From contig NC_089452.1 of the NCBI RefSeq assembly GCF_026210795.1, positions 3,162,001-3,226,000 of the forward strand: DNA of 64,000 nt, read 5' to 3'. Below, in pieces: positions 1-11,471 of the stretch. The position numbers and the translations under genes were made by a program. This stretch comes from Rhizophagus irregularis (taxonomy: Eukaryota; Glomeromycota; Glomeromycetes; Glomerales; Glomeraceae). How positions within the stretch are numbered: position 1 is the stretch's first letter; every line of letters begins with the position of its first letter. The notes beneath the pieces were generated by a model. That model was not told the origin of the DNA. It did no database searches and saw only the letters and a program-made list of their open reading frames with translations.

Positions 1-976
1 AAAATGCAGATTATTATAATTAAGTTAATAAAATAAAGGTAAAGTATATATAAAAAATATATACTAGACGTATTTTTCTTTCTTATTTCTTCTTTACTAA
101 TAAAATTTCTGAAAGATTCTTTAAATAATTTCAAGTAAATATTTTATATAAAAATAATAAGTTAAATAAAGTAATATAAATTTATATCATATAGACTGAT
201 TTATGATGGAATTAAGTTTTTATATTCAAAAAACTAACTTTATTAAACAAATGCAAATACAAGTTACATAAAAATAATAGATTTACATCAGCTGACATAA
301 AGATAATGATCATTGTACTTTCTCTCCCGTTGGGCTCTTCCCATTTTTTCCCATGAAGTTATGGATGAAAAATATGAGGATTTTTTGCCTTGAGTGATAG
401 TAAAAGGACTTTTCGACGTTATATGAAGTTATTACTGAGGTCTTTAGTTTCGCCTGAACTCCTTACGGCTTATATTGAGTTAGAACTGTTATCATGAGTC
501 TTGGAGTTACCAATAATACTGTAAGATGGCAGTTCCATACGAACGTTCCCCTGGGCTTTCTGAAAGGTTGAAAAGTAGTGCGTCTTGGTTCCTACACCTT
601 TAAAATCTAACTGGCCAAGTGGTTCGCAGGCCGGACCAGTATTTCTTGGAAGGAGCTCCTGACCAACGTATTTCTTGCTAGTTGATGTTGTTAACTGGGG
701 AGTTAGTCTTCTAAAATAAAGAGACAGAGTTGAGGTGTATGTTTGGTGTTTTTTACTCAGGTTTTTCTCATTGCACTTCGAGTTTTCCTGAGGTTTATGT
801 CTTTATTTTTTGTTTTTTGTTTTTCTTGGTCACTTTTTTTGGTGTAACCTTATTTTCTTTGGGGGATGGGGGGATACTGGAAAATTTGATCATCATGGTG
901 GCTTGGTGTTACTAATTTTAAAATCGATGATCATTCGGGTGATAAGGGGGGTGACAGGTTGGGTGCCGCAGTTTTT
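1..976. other. Flank of the P-type transposon; no gene seen
   Basis: The first 300 bases are very AT-rich with no reading frame worth calling. From about 300 to 976 the composition becomes more balanced, as in retroelement untranslated regions, but I cannot assign a family. Reading frames here are short and low-complexity. The sequence resumes after the transposon at 14952, so both sides are one interrupted target. Nothing else is supported. Confidence 0.5.
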
Positions 977-983
977 GTAGTAT

Positions 984-1060
984 CTAGGGGATAGGTAAAT
1001 AAACGAATGGTACAACTTAAGGTTACACAGAGCTGATCAAAAATTACCAGAACTGAAGTT
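984..1060 (+). repeat. Left terminal inverted repeat of the P-type transposon
   Basis: It begins CTAGGGGATAGGTAAATAAA and ends near GAACTGAAGTT. The reverse complement of 14869-14944 matches it nearly base for base, with two or three substitutions and one indel. The first 22 bases are identical at both ends. Confidence 0.9.
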
Positions 1061-1439
1061 TTGTAAAATGGTTACACAAAATAAAATCATATATTAAAAA
1101 GCGCAAAAATTGTGAAAAATTTTAAATTTTTTTGATAAAAACGCGTAGAAGAGCAGCCGATTTAAAAAGTTAAGATCATTTACGCTAATTCTACATATAC
1201 AAAGTAGTTTTGTTCAAATTGGATTAGTGTAACTTTTTACAGGTTACTTTCTTTCTCGTAAAAATGACTCGGAATGCAATTAAACTATTTAATTCACAAA
1301 TATTACTATATAATGTTCAAAATTTTATTATTTTATAGTAAAGTTGTAGTTTTACAGTAGTCTACAATGCAAACATATACCTTTTTAATAGGGCTTCTTC
1401 ACAAAATTGGGTTCCTTTTTTTAGGTGGTCAAAAATCAA

Positions 1440-3394
1440 AGGTATTAAAATTTTTTTTCTCTTATTTTTAACATTATCCCCAAACGCCCAGAGCAACCAT
1501 TGCAACTCTGCTACTTGAAATATCTTTGAAAATACTTCTTCAGCGTCATCTAGTTTTGCCTAAATTTGAAGTTACCCCAAACCAAGTAACGGATTTTGTG
1601 GAATATTTTCTTTTTTAATTAAAGTAGGTTTATTTTCTTTTCTTGAGATAGTTTGAGTGTCTTTACGAAGGGTTTTCAAATTCTCACGAAGGCTTGAAGT
1701 TCCTTTCTCAGGAATGAGATCGTTGAATCTTCACCATGTTTTTTGTCTACTCCTCATATATATAGAAATAATTCGTTCATAAAGAAAGTTCCTAACTTCA
1801 TCTTTTAACTCGTGTCTTTCGTTTGTTGCAGGTTTACAAATTAAAACCTGTTGGTCTGCAAAATCAAGAAGTATATTAAAAGATTGTAATAATGGTAAGT
1901 TGCCAAGTAAACTGTTGTATATATATATTGAAGAGTATTTGGTCCTAATTCCTTATGCTTCTCAAATAATAGAAGAATTAATGATTCCATCTTATACATA
2001 AACTCTAGAAATTCTTAACCAGGAATCACATTTGTTATTTGTGATCGAACATCTTGTTTATATACCACTTGTTCTGAATTAAGAATTTCAGAGTGAGCGC
2101 AAATAGCTTTGAACTGTGGATGCGATTTTGTTTGTTTATCACTTTTGGTTAATTTATAAACAACCCAATCAACAATATAGAAGAATTTTGATGCTTCGAT
2201 TGGTTCTAAAACAATAATATTTTCAGGTATTAAATTACAATCTGCAGTTTGATCTTTCTTAATAGCCTTTTTTCTAAATGTATGTTCTATAACTTTTTGT
2301 AGAAGTAAATACGCAACAAGTCTTAGAGTTGAAGAAGTATGTAATTTAGTTACCGTCAGAAACTCCTCATACCAGATACCAGATCATTGATAATTATTCA
2401 AATATAGTTCAAGATGAGAACTCCAAGTTGTCAACCACTGAATACCTGGTTTTTTTGGAATAGCCTCACAAGTTATCTTTTTGATAATATTTTGCCATGA
2501 TTGTAATAATTTATCAATAGAATCCAAATAAAGCAAAACTTCAATAAGGTTGCATCATTCAGTTTGGAGTTGATAAACTTTAGTATTTTGACTATTTTCA
2601 CAATTAACACTATCATTAGAAGATTCTGATAAAGATTTAAAACTTCCCATAATTAAATTATCAGTAAGAAGGCTTTCAAAAATCCCACAAGAAAAAGTTG
2701 ATAATTGTAATAAACGAGTATTATATTTTTGACATATATTATTATTTTCTTTGTCTTCTTCATAGTGTTTTTTATTTTTTCGATAATCTCTAATAAACAT
2801 AAAATTATTAGTAATAATTCTCATCTGTCATTAAATTTTTAAGACGATAAATACCTTCTCATTAAAGAAGCAATACCAGTTCCCATAGAATTAGCTATTC
2901 CGTAATTGACACTTTTTATTTCAGAAGAAATCAATGCTGTAATTTGATATTTATTCAAAGTGTGTCCATATGATTTGAGTGTCTGTGTTGAAGAATCTCC
3001 TCCAAGTTCATGAATAGTACTCAAGCATATCTTGTGAAATACGTCATGGTTGAATTATTGAACCTGGATACTTTTTTAAAATAAACTCTAATATTCCAAG
3101 AAAACCATTAATAGATAAAATCAAGTCAAATTGGCATTGTGGTGAAATCCATTCCATAGGTCCTACTTTTTGTTTTTTGCCATTTACAAACCAATCACGA
3201 ATTTCTTTTAAGGTATTAATACGAGAATCATCCATAAAGCGAAAGCAAATTTTACTATACAATATCTCACGATATTTTCGTGCATATTTGATAAATTCCT
3301 TTAAGAATTAAAATTATAAAATTATTAAAGTTTTAATTATAAATATATATGTTTAAAAATTCTTACCCTTGTTCCTTCTGATATATCTTTAAGT
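1440..3394 (-). pseudogene. P-type transposase, C-terminal part
   Basis: Minus-strand continuation of the gene at 11811-14576 after removal of the insert. Just inside the junction the reading LKDISEGTR meets a GTAAGAATTT donor; after a short intron it resumes as EFIKYARKYREIL, then FMDDSRINTLKEIRDWFVNG and ISPQCQFDLILSINGFLG. The next segment contains ELGGDSSTQTLKSYGHTLNKY, which resembles the region near the acidic catalytic residue of THAP9/P transposases (LFxxIRxxGG type). Below 2840 coding-like sequence continues, for example FFYIVDWVVYKLTKSDK and FQVAELQWLLWAFGDNV, but with several in-frame stops. The gene is dead. The exact 3' end is uncertain. Confidence 0.65.
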
Positions 3395-3410
3395 CATATC
3401 AGCGGATTTG

Positions 3411-4640
3411 GTTACTCATTCCGATAGTGTAATTTTTGTTATTTTTTTTTGGTAAAAAGTATTATTAAGACGCAAATAAGGGTAGGCAAATTAAAAATAA
3501 AGATAAACAAATAAAATTGTTACACATTCTTCTAATATTATGTTAGGCTGAAATTATGTTAATTTCGGCCAGAATTAAAATCGTATTTCAATATGATTTA
3601 TTTTTTATTTGTTTATTTTTTTTAATTAATAACGCATTTTTTATTATAGTAATATGTGAGAGAACATTTACTACGCTAAAATACAAAAGATACATTGAAA
3701 TTTGGTTGCAACGTGAATGTTACCCCAAATCTCTCCATACCAAAATCTTCGTATAATAAAACGAAGTAGCAACTAACGACCCATGTGAAAATTCAAATAA
3801 AAACAATAAATTAAAAATTCTAATAGGCTACAGATTCAGGAAAAGCAAGATCACTAAAAACCCAGTGATATCTGTGAACTTCTAAACACACACTAAAGTA
3901 AACACTATATGATAATAACTATGTAGTCTAATATAACGCTAAATCTATTCCACTTACGTTTCCTATATTGACACCTAACCCGACTCTTTTTCTCTCTCAC
4001 CCTGCACTAAAGCCATTCTTTTCTTTGTATCTTTAATTTCTGATGTCTCTAAATCGTCCGTTGTTGACTCTTATCTATCCTCTTTCTTGTTCCCTTTGGT
4101 ATTATTCCATATTGATATTGAATTAAAATTTATTGATTTAGCTCTCTTGCTGAATTCTTATCAAAATCTTCCATTTGTTTTTCCGAAGGGACTATCATGC
4201 TCCTGTTCAACTGATTATTTGATGGACCTGTATTTTGTGTATCCGTCAAACGTCTTTGTTACTTTGTTATCGACGCTCTACCATTTCGATTTAATATTCT
4301 TTCCTTAAAACTACCATGTCCATCAATCAGCTCATCACGTTGTTTCAGGAGTAATCCTTTTCCTATATCGTCGTCCAATGTAACATTAGTATCCAAACAA
4401 ATATTTCCCAGCAAATGTATTTTAGTATACGTTCATCAGGTTTCACATATGGTTTTAAAGTTTGAACCAAAATCAGATCCATATCATCAAAATCCACGTC
4501 CAAAAGAAGTTTCGAAGAAGTCGTCTAAAAAAAAAAGATAATAAATAAATAAAACAACCTAAAAAAGAAAAAGGTTTGACCACGAAATATTAGTTATGTT
4601 TCGTTAAATAAAAAATAAATAAAGAAATTTTTTGAAGGTA
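3411..4640. other. Subterminal region of the insert; possible decayed coding on minus strand
   Basis: AT-rich sequence with no intact gene. On the minus strand around 4300-4540 a stretch reads DVDFDDMDLILVQTLKPYVK followed by PDERILK, then decays into stops. Around 4130-4270 another stretch reads SNNQLNRSMIVPSEKQMED. These have protein-like composition but I do not recognise them. Confidence 0.3.
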
Positions 4641-4940
4641 AATACCTTCGAAGTAGTGTCCGTCGGTGTCCTGAACCTACAAAAAGTAAAAAAGACGTTC
4701 ATTAAATAAAAATGAAAAAAAAATTTTCAACCCAAATAATACCACCATCATATGAGAAGGCTGGAAACTTAAATAAATAAAAAAAAAGGCGTTAATGTTG
4801 TTTAATAACGCCATTACACAACCACACCCACCCAAATAATACCTACCGTTATATTTCACTTTGAGAGAAGGCCAGAAATAATAAATAAATAAATAGAAAG
4901 GCGTTAATGTTGGTGATACAAATACCGCCTTCATCGCATC
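4640..4940. repeat. Two-copy tandem repeat, about 105 bp unit
   Basis: Two copies share the words GAGAAGGC, an AAATAAATAAATA run and AGGCGTTAATGTTG, at about 4755-4800 and 4865-4910. An 85-codon minus-strand frame across it is a product of the repeat and not a gene. Confidence 0.5.
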
Positions 4941-5219
4941 TCTTTCGTTGTTAAGATATGTTTAATTGTGTTAACCCTAACTATTTTCCGAAAATTCTGC
5001 CATATTTGTCGATATTTTCTTTAATTGTCACACTATCTTTTATTCCATTTTTTTCGCCCAGTCTTTTTATTACTTGCCAACTAAACTTTTCTTTGTCTTG
5101 TTAAGGCATTAACTTAGAAGCAAACATTCTGAAAAAATACTTCCAGTTATTTCTTGTAATGGCTACGTTGATCCCGCATTTCAATACAATTTATAGTTTA
5201 TCGCACTTGCGATAATATC

Positions 5220-5460
5220 ATATGGATCATTTATAGTTTATTTTTTATTTTCTAGGAACGACTTAGGACTTGGTTGTCCAGATGAATTTCCCACATAAGC
5301 ATTGCAATACTATGAATATCAGATACAGAAATATATTCTCTATCTTCCAACAATAACTTTGAGCGCTTCATAAGGAAGATTTCCATATATAATTAATGGT
5401 TTATCAGCATATCTTTTGAATTGGAACTTTCGTAAAAAATGTATAGCGCACCAATTTATT
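5220..5460 (-). pseudogene. Protein-kinase catalytic-domain fragment
   Basis: On the minus strand one frame reads ADKPLIIYGNLPYEALKVI. A shift then gives EYISVSDIHSIAMLMWEI followed by SSGQPSPKSF. This matches the activation-loop-to-APE and subdomain IX pattern of tyrosine-kinase-like kinases (LPYxAPEVL, SDIYSxxMLMWEIxxGxPPF), families that are greatly expanded in mycorrhizal fungi. The catalytic loop, glycine loop and C-terminus are missing and the frame is broken, so it is a non-functional scrap. It lies inside the 8.4-kb transposon, which suggests host-gene capture. Confidence 0.5.
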
Positions 5461-5870
5461 AATGCAATTATACAATCACATGATACAGTGGTGTATAGGG
5501 ATGACGCACTTATTGCACATGATATTTTTTCATCGCATATACTACTTTAAACTTGGAGTTTGAAATTGCAAAGTGTGTATTTTTGCTTTATTTTTTTTTT
5601 ATTTGGTATTTTATTTTTTAATTTGAGAACATCACTAACATTCTCTTTTTTTTCTTTTATTTAGGAATTCCAACAATAAAAAGAAGTAACATGAAATAAA
5701 AAAAATCATTCAACTAGCATAAAATTATTTATCTCATTGAACCTAAAGATAACCCTTCATTATAATAACTATTTTAACCAACCACAAGAAGTACAAAACA
5801 AGCTAAGATTAAGAGACATGATCAAGGTTAAATTCCAAGAATCAAATCAAGAAACACAACCAAAAGCTTT

Positions 5871-6370
5871 CTAAAAAAAAAGGAAGAACATTAATGACGC
5901 TTTAAGATTAAAAAAAAGATGCAAACTATTTGTGAAATTCATACTGAAGTCCAAGGTATTTCTAGAATAAAAAAAAATATTATTAATAACGTTTTCAAAT
6001 AGAAAAAAGATACTGAAATAAAAAAATTCAAAAATTACCTTTCCAACAAGATCTATACCGAAGTTCAAAGTGTTTCTAAAAAAAAAAATAAAAATAATGT
6101 ATATAAGGTTCTCAAATAAAGAAAAAAACATTAAAATGAAAAAACGCGACACCCATCTTTTCAACTTGCAATTTTTCTAAGTCCATATCAAAGCTCTAAA
6201 GAAGAAAGAACAATAGCGTTAACAAAAAAGATACTGAAACGAAAAAACAGGACACTCACTTTTCCAACTTGCGATTTCAAGGTTCATACTGAAGTCCAAA
6301 GTATTCCTAAAAATAAAAGGAAAGAGTATTGTTAATAATAATGTTCTCAAATAAAAAAAGACACCAAAAA
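5871..6370 (-). repeat. Tandem array of exon-like units (array C)
   Basis: About four degenerate units of 100-120 bp. Read on the minus strand, each has a T-rich tract ending in TAG, then a conserved block of about 35-48 nt containing CTTTGGACTTCAGTATGAA, and in the better copies a donor-like GTAATTTTTG or GTGAGTGTCC after GTTGGAAA. Spacers are poly-A/T rich. A 97-codon minus-strand frame through the array is low-complexity F/I/L-rich and is not a gene. Confidence 0.6.
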
Positions 6371-6616
6371 ATTTACCTCTATTTGCGTATTGCGAATCTA
6401 TTAAAACATTAACTGCATAAAAATTAAGTCACAAGATTTCTGCCAATAAAATTTTGTGGAGTGACCTATGCGACAATTGTGATACATGATTTGCAATAAA
6501 CATACATGTATGGGACAAAACGGAATAACTACCATACATACATCACCATACATTGATCACCATACATACATATATCGGTCACTATACAATAAATACTAAA
6601 TAATCTTTAAAAAATA
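6371..6616. repeat. Short CATACAT-type repeats downstream of the transposase
   Basis: Between about 6500 and 6590 variants of CATACATACATCACCATACA recur. The remainder is AT-rich with no coding signal. Confidence 0.4.
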
Positions 6617-8878
6617 TTAAGTTTCTTTGGTTTTGATGTAGAAGTTAACAACATCATCAAATAGGTAAAAAAGAGATCTACTTTCGTATTCTAGGATCTC
6701 TTTTATAACTGACTTATGCTTACTACCCCACCTTTAAAAGATTGTCTAAAAAAATTAGTAACTTGTTGATGATTTTTTTTTTCTACAGACGCGCAAGAAA
6801 ATGCCTTTACACCTCATTGCTTATGAATTTCCATAAACTCGGATATGTGATACACAAGAACATGTATATATGGAGTAATTGCACTTGGACTGTACAATCC
6901 TTTTTCAATGCGATTTGAATTTGGGATAACTCTATCTGGAGTTAAAAACAATTCCAGCCAGTTATCTGCTTCAAATTGAAACTGGTGTGGGTCATACTAA
7001 TCTTTTAGTTTAAGATTGAAGTAAATTAGGTTGAATCTATCCCACAACTCCCGAATTTTTTTGGCTCGTGAAAGTGGTAATATTTGACCTAAATTAAAAT
7101 CTTTTAGAACTTTTAACTTATCATTACCCATTAATGATGTATAATTCCATGTATTAGATCCATTCTCTTTCCAAAATTGAAAACGAACTCCAATTCTGTT
7201 CATTTCTTTCACAATTTCATTACGACATACATTATCAAATTGATCAACATCTTTTAATTCTAAGCTCCAAAGATGATCAAAAATTCGAAGCATAATATGA
7301 AGCTCATCTGGAATCCAATGATCTAAGGAAATCATATTAAAGAGTGGCTTTTTACTATGACCTGGATATTCATTTATTTTCTCCATTTTTTTACTAATCT
7401 TCCAATTAGTTTGATTATTAACTTGGTCATGCTTGGATATCTGACACCATAGGCAAAAATAATTTGAATTAGCTGCATTAAATCCAAGACATATAGACAA
7501 AAACTTCTAGTCAGAGCTAAAGTACAACTCAAACTTCCAAATTATATTATTAATTTTTAAACCATAATTTTTAAGATCATTTAGTTCTTGAATGAATGGT
7601 GACATCATAACTTCCAAAAGTTCATAGCTCTCTATCCCTGGAAAAAGAATGGTTGTATAGTAATGATCAGGTTTGTGAATGTTTTGTTCATCATTCAAAA
7701 TCCCCATAGTAATCATAACCTGTTTTATTTTCCTTTCTACGTTACGTCCATCTCCAGATATACGTAAATGAATTATTGGATTACTTATATCCAATACCCC
7801 TTTAAAGATGAGAGCTGGTATAATATATGTTAGAATATCTTTTGCACTACGATGCCCTCCATTTGTAATGTTTTTAATTTCATCAGTTATCCCATAATCA
7901 AAAATATTTGAATTTTCAACAAAATCTAATTTGTCTAAAGTTGGAATAATTGGAATATTTTAATAAGAGTAATTTCAATTTTCTGATTCATATTTTTTGT
8001 TATTTTAAGTCGTTGTTCAGATACTATCCATTCACGTTCTAAATCAGGTTCCACTGCAGCTAAAGCCCTATAACCCTCACGAGACATGTAATTTTGGTCA
8101 ATTACTTGTACTATTGAATTGAGTTTTTTTTCTTTTTCTCTATCATCCTTTGATCCATAAGCAATTTGAAAGCCCATATACTTAACATTATATGATATTT
8201 GCTTGAGAATTACTTGATCCTTGCCATAAATCTTAGCTCCTTCAATTTGAACCTGTTCTTTCAACTGATCCCCAAATTTGCGTTGTCTTTTATATATCAT
8301 TGATTTGCCACAATGTTCAATTGGTTTTATTTGTTTTAGTTGAATATTACTATTACTTTCCCTTTTACTCTCTCTGGCTTGCTTTAATGTTTCTAAGTGA
8401 ATTCCAAAAAGATGTATTCCTGACATTAATGTCTTTTCATTATTAGGAAAAAGTTTCTAAAAAAAATATATTTTAATAATTAATTCAATTCTAGCAGTAA
8501 AAATTTAACACTTACTCGTATAATGGCATTTGCTGCTGCTGTTGGAGACGTGTTTGAGCAAACATCTTCTGAAAAATTTGACCCATACATAACCCTAAAA
8601 AATGGCTTTTCTCTTATATAATTGATAGAACATTCTACTGTTTGCTTGTTATTACCTTGACCCCAGGTAGTTTCAACACAATAAGAATCTGGAATTTTAT
8701 ATTTATTTTTCCCTTGAGAGTAAGCTAAAATTGGAGGTTGAAGATATAGACCTTCTTTTTTAACTCTATAATGATAGCTCCGTCTGCCATCAGTATATAA
8801 TATAACATCTGTTTTGGGGTATTTGGTAATTTCTTTAGGAATGTTTTCGCAAGTTTTTTTAGCTTTAATTTTCGGCAT
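6617..8878 (-). pseudogene. TNP2-like DDE transposase, broken
   Basis: Minus-strand gene starting MPKIKAKKTCENIPKE, with one intron at 8457-8515 (GTAAGT donor, TTTTAG acceptor) joining NAIIR to KLFPNN. Catalytic candidates in order: D in LRISGDGRNV; D in LYFSSD followed by KFLSICLGFN; a CLWC zinc pair; HWIPDELHIMLRI; and E in CASVEKKNH. This D-D-CxxC-H-E order is that of TNP2/CMC and related RAG-like transposases (family knowledge; assignment inferred). Damage: a frameshift near 7958, a TAG replacing probable Trp at 7501-7503, another TAG near 6998, an internal stop and a late frameshift. About 690 codons in the undamaged frame. It is the likely former transposase of the 3395-11810 element. 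Confidence 0.7.
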
Positions 8879-8959
8879 TGTTAAAATTCTGTGTAATACA
8901 GAATGTAAAATTCAAATAAAAAATAATTTTTAGAATTTATAAGAATATTCTTTAAAAAT

Positions 8960-9535
8960 AAAAATGTAAATGTAATAAGATGGAAAAAAAATAAATAAAA
9001 AAAAATAAATAAAAATTTTTTTTTTCTTTTTTTAAAAGCAACCAGAATCGTCACTATCGTGATACTCGAATTTATTTATATCCGTACTATTATTGTCGAT
9101 TATACTTTATAACTATATAAATAAATCTATTTTTTGTATTATATCGTCAACTCATAATTAAGTTTTTTTTAAATAGTAAGCATATTGTTTAATATTACCT
9201 TTTTTGTTTACAAACAAACAGCCGATTTTGCTTAAAAAAGAAAATTTTTTTTTTTTTGGTTTAAAAATGAAAAAATTTTTTTTTAATATTTTTTCTTTTT
9301 TTTTCGTTTTAAAAAAATTTATTATTTTTTTTTTGTTTAAAAAAAAAATTTTTTTTTCATTTTTTTTTTCGTTTTAAAAAAAAATTTTTTTTCATTTTTT
9401 TTTTCATTTTAAAAAAAAAATTTTTTTTTCATTTTTTTTCGTTTTAAAAAAAACTTTAAAAATCTTTTTTTTTCGTTTCAAAATAGAAAACTTTTTTCTT
9501 TAAAAAAAAAAACTTTAAAATATATGTTTCCTAAT
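8960..9535. repeat. A/T homopolymer-tract block
   Basis: From about 9230 to 9530 runs of 6-14 T alternate with runs of 6-10 A, joined by CGTTTT or CATTTT, forming imperfect units of about 35-45 bp. Strand symmetry makes the block self-complementary. No coding content. Confidence 0.7.
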
Positions 9536-9539
9536 CATT

Positions 9540-10395
9540 TAGACAATTAACGACGAACTGGAACGCCAGCTTTAAACATATAACGGAAGAACGGGCATGT
9601 ATATTGAGTATATACATGTATATATTTTTTATTTGTTTGTTTGAGAAACATATTAATGTTTCTTCTTTCTTTTTTGTAGGAATGTTGGCTTTAACAAACT
9701 GGACTTGAGCATTTAATGGAAGGCGGAAGTGTAAGTAGGTATAAGAGGGAGGTTTTGTTGTTTTGATTTGAGAAACGTATTAACGTTTCTTCTTTTTTGT
9801 AGGAATACCAGCTTTAACGAGAATTTAATGGAAGGCGGAAGTGTAAGTAGGTATGAGAGGGAGGTTCTGTTTATTTGATTTGAGAGACGTATTAACGTTT
9901 CTTCTTTCTTTTTTGTAGAAATGCCAGCTTTAACGAACTGGACTTGAGAATTTAATAGAAAGCGGAAGTATAAACAGGTATAAGAGGGAGGTTTTGTTGT
10001 TTTGATTTAAGAAACGTGTTAACGTTTCTTCTTCTTTTTTGTATGAATACCAGCTTTAACTAACTGGACTTGAGAATTTAATGGAAGGCGGAAGTGTAAG
10101 TAGGTATAAGAGGAAGGTTTTGTTGTTTTGATTTGAGAAACGTATTAACATTTCTTCTTTCTTTTTTGTAGGAATACCAGCTTTAACGAACTGGACTTGA
10201 GAATTTAATGGAAGGCGGGAGTGAGTAAAGTAAGTATAAGAGGGGAGGTTTTTTATTTGATTTGAGAAACATATTAACGTTTCTTCTTTCTTTTCTTTTT
10301 TGTAGTTTTAATGAGCTTACGAGCCAGACTTTGAGACTTTAATAAAAAGCGGGAGTGCAAGTATGTATGGGTGGGAATTCTTTTGTTTCACAAAT
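9540..10395 (+). repeat. Tandem array of exon-like units (array A)
   Basis: Six units of about 115-127 bp. Each contains a T-rich tract ending TTTTTTGTAG, then a conserved block with CCAGCTTTAACGAACTGGAC and GAATTTAATGGAAGGCGGAAG, then GTGTAAGTAGGTATAAGAGG. In unit one the block is 9680-9730, flanked by TAG at 9677-9679 and GTAAGT at 9731-9736. Other units carry deletions or decayed signals (GTATAAAC, GTGAGTAAAG, GTATGAAT instead of GTAGGAAT). Tandem structure is certain; the splice-site resemblance is an observation without proof of splicing. Confidence 0.8.
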
Positions 10396-10789
10396 GAAAC
10401 CTTTTAGTATATTCAAAACCGTAGCTCGTTAATTTAGGTGATTGTACAACCAAGTCTTTTTAATATGTTTATTTTTATTTTATACAAATCTAGTTTCTAC
10501 ATGCAATTCATGTAATGTATAATACTTTTTAAAAATTAAGTGCATTAGCTGGAAAAAAAATTATAAATAATTTGTTCTATTAAATTTTCTATATTTAATT
10601 ATTTTAAATTTGTAACCTTCTTTCAATATTGATCAACTGAAGATGTAACACAATCTGGTGAAAGGAGATACCTAATTTATTGGCTTTCTCTATAATTGAA
10701 CCTATTACTCATGCAAAAAAAGTTTTTCTTTTATTTTTACCCAGAAAAAAATATATTTCTTTACATTTCTTTTTTTTTATTTTATTTAC
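10396..10789. other. AT-rich spacer
   Basis: No gene seen. Around 10640-10700 the composition is more balanced, but no convincing frame spans it. Confidence 0.4.
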
Positions 10790-11471
10790 TTAATGATCTA
10801 TTATTCTTTTTTTTGTAATCCAGAAATGGATATGTAAAAATCCACCCTCACATTTATTACTCTTTACATCCTTTTCTTGTCGGGGTTTCCATTCAATAAT
10901 TACTTGTCCTCGTTTATATCGTGAGTTCCTTTGTGAATAAATTTTAAATTTTCGCTTCCGATCAAGAGGATTTTCTTCTTCTGTATCTATATCATCAGAT
11001 TGGTCACCACCGAAGTTACTTCATTTCCATAATAGAATTTAGTTCCCCAATTTGTATCACCAAAGACCTGCGCTAGCTTACTTGACGCATCTGGCCCCCA
11101 AAGATGCACTTATAAACACGAGATTTGTTAAAATAGTGATGAATATTCCCACCAAATGTAGCAAAAAACTGACTTTCAGTGCAGGCCACAGTGACAGCCT
11201 TTAATCCAATTTTGGTAAAATGACAAGGAAGTTGGCGATGAATTAAAAAAACTAGTGTTTTTTTAAATTCATTTATAAAATTTTTTGGAAGCTTGTAAAA
11301 GCCTACGCGAGAAGAATTATATCGGCGTATAATTGCTTTATGCTGACTTAAACCTCGCTTAGATTTAAATGTCTTTTTACATATAGAGCATTGTAAAATA
11401 TCTTCGGTAAAACTTATGGGCGAAATTGGAGTAGGAGGTAATATATAAACCATTATACCTGAAAAATTCAA
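10790..11471 (-). pseudogene. C2H2 zinc-finger ORF of the inserted transposon
   Basis: The minus-strand frame opens MNFSGIMVYILPPTPISP. A single C2H2 finger follows: CSIC, a conserved hydrophobic spacer KTFKSKRGLSQH, then a decayed distal ligand. TNP2-type fungal elements often encode such an N-terminal or accessory finger. The intact frame ends after VYKCIFGG at 11073. Coding-like sequence continues downstream in other frames as SKLAQVFGDTNWGTKFYYGN and then YKRGQVIIEWKPRQEKD and GGFLHIHFWITKK, so at least two shifts have occurred. It may be a DNA-binding accessory protein or a detached part of the transposase; the domain call is firm, the role inferred. Confidence 0.55.

Noticed and set aside
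730-915. 61-codon plus-strand gene
   Set aside because: Poly-T driven F/L-rich frame starting with TTG-type context; no homology recognised.
4969-4982. Telomere-like word TTAACCCTAAC
   Set aside because: Single occurrence with no tandem repetition; expected by chance in 64 kb of AT-rich DNA.
5871-6164. 97-codon minus-strand frame
   Set aside because: Runs through array C and is only F/I/L-rich repeat translation.
9540-10395. CRISPR array
   Set aside because: Repeat unit and spacing are too long, spacers are similar to each other, and the context is eukaryotic.
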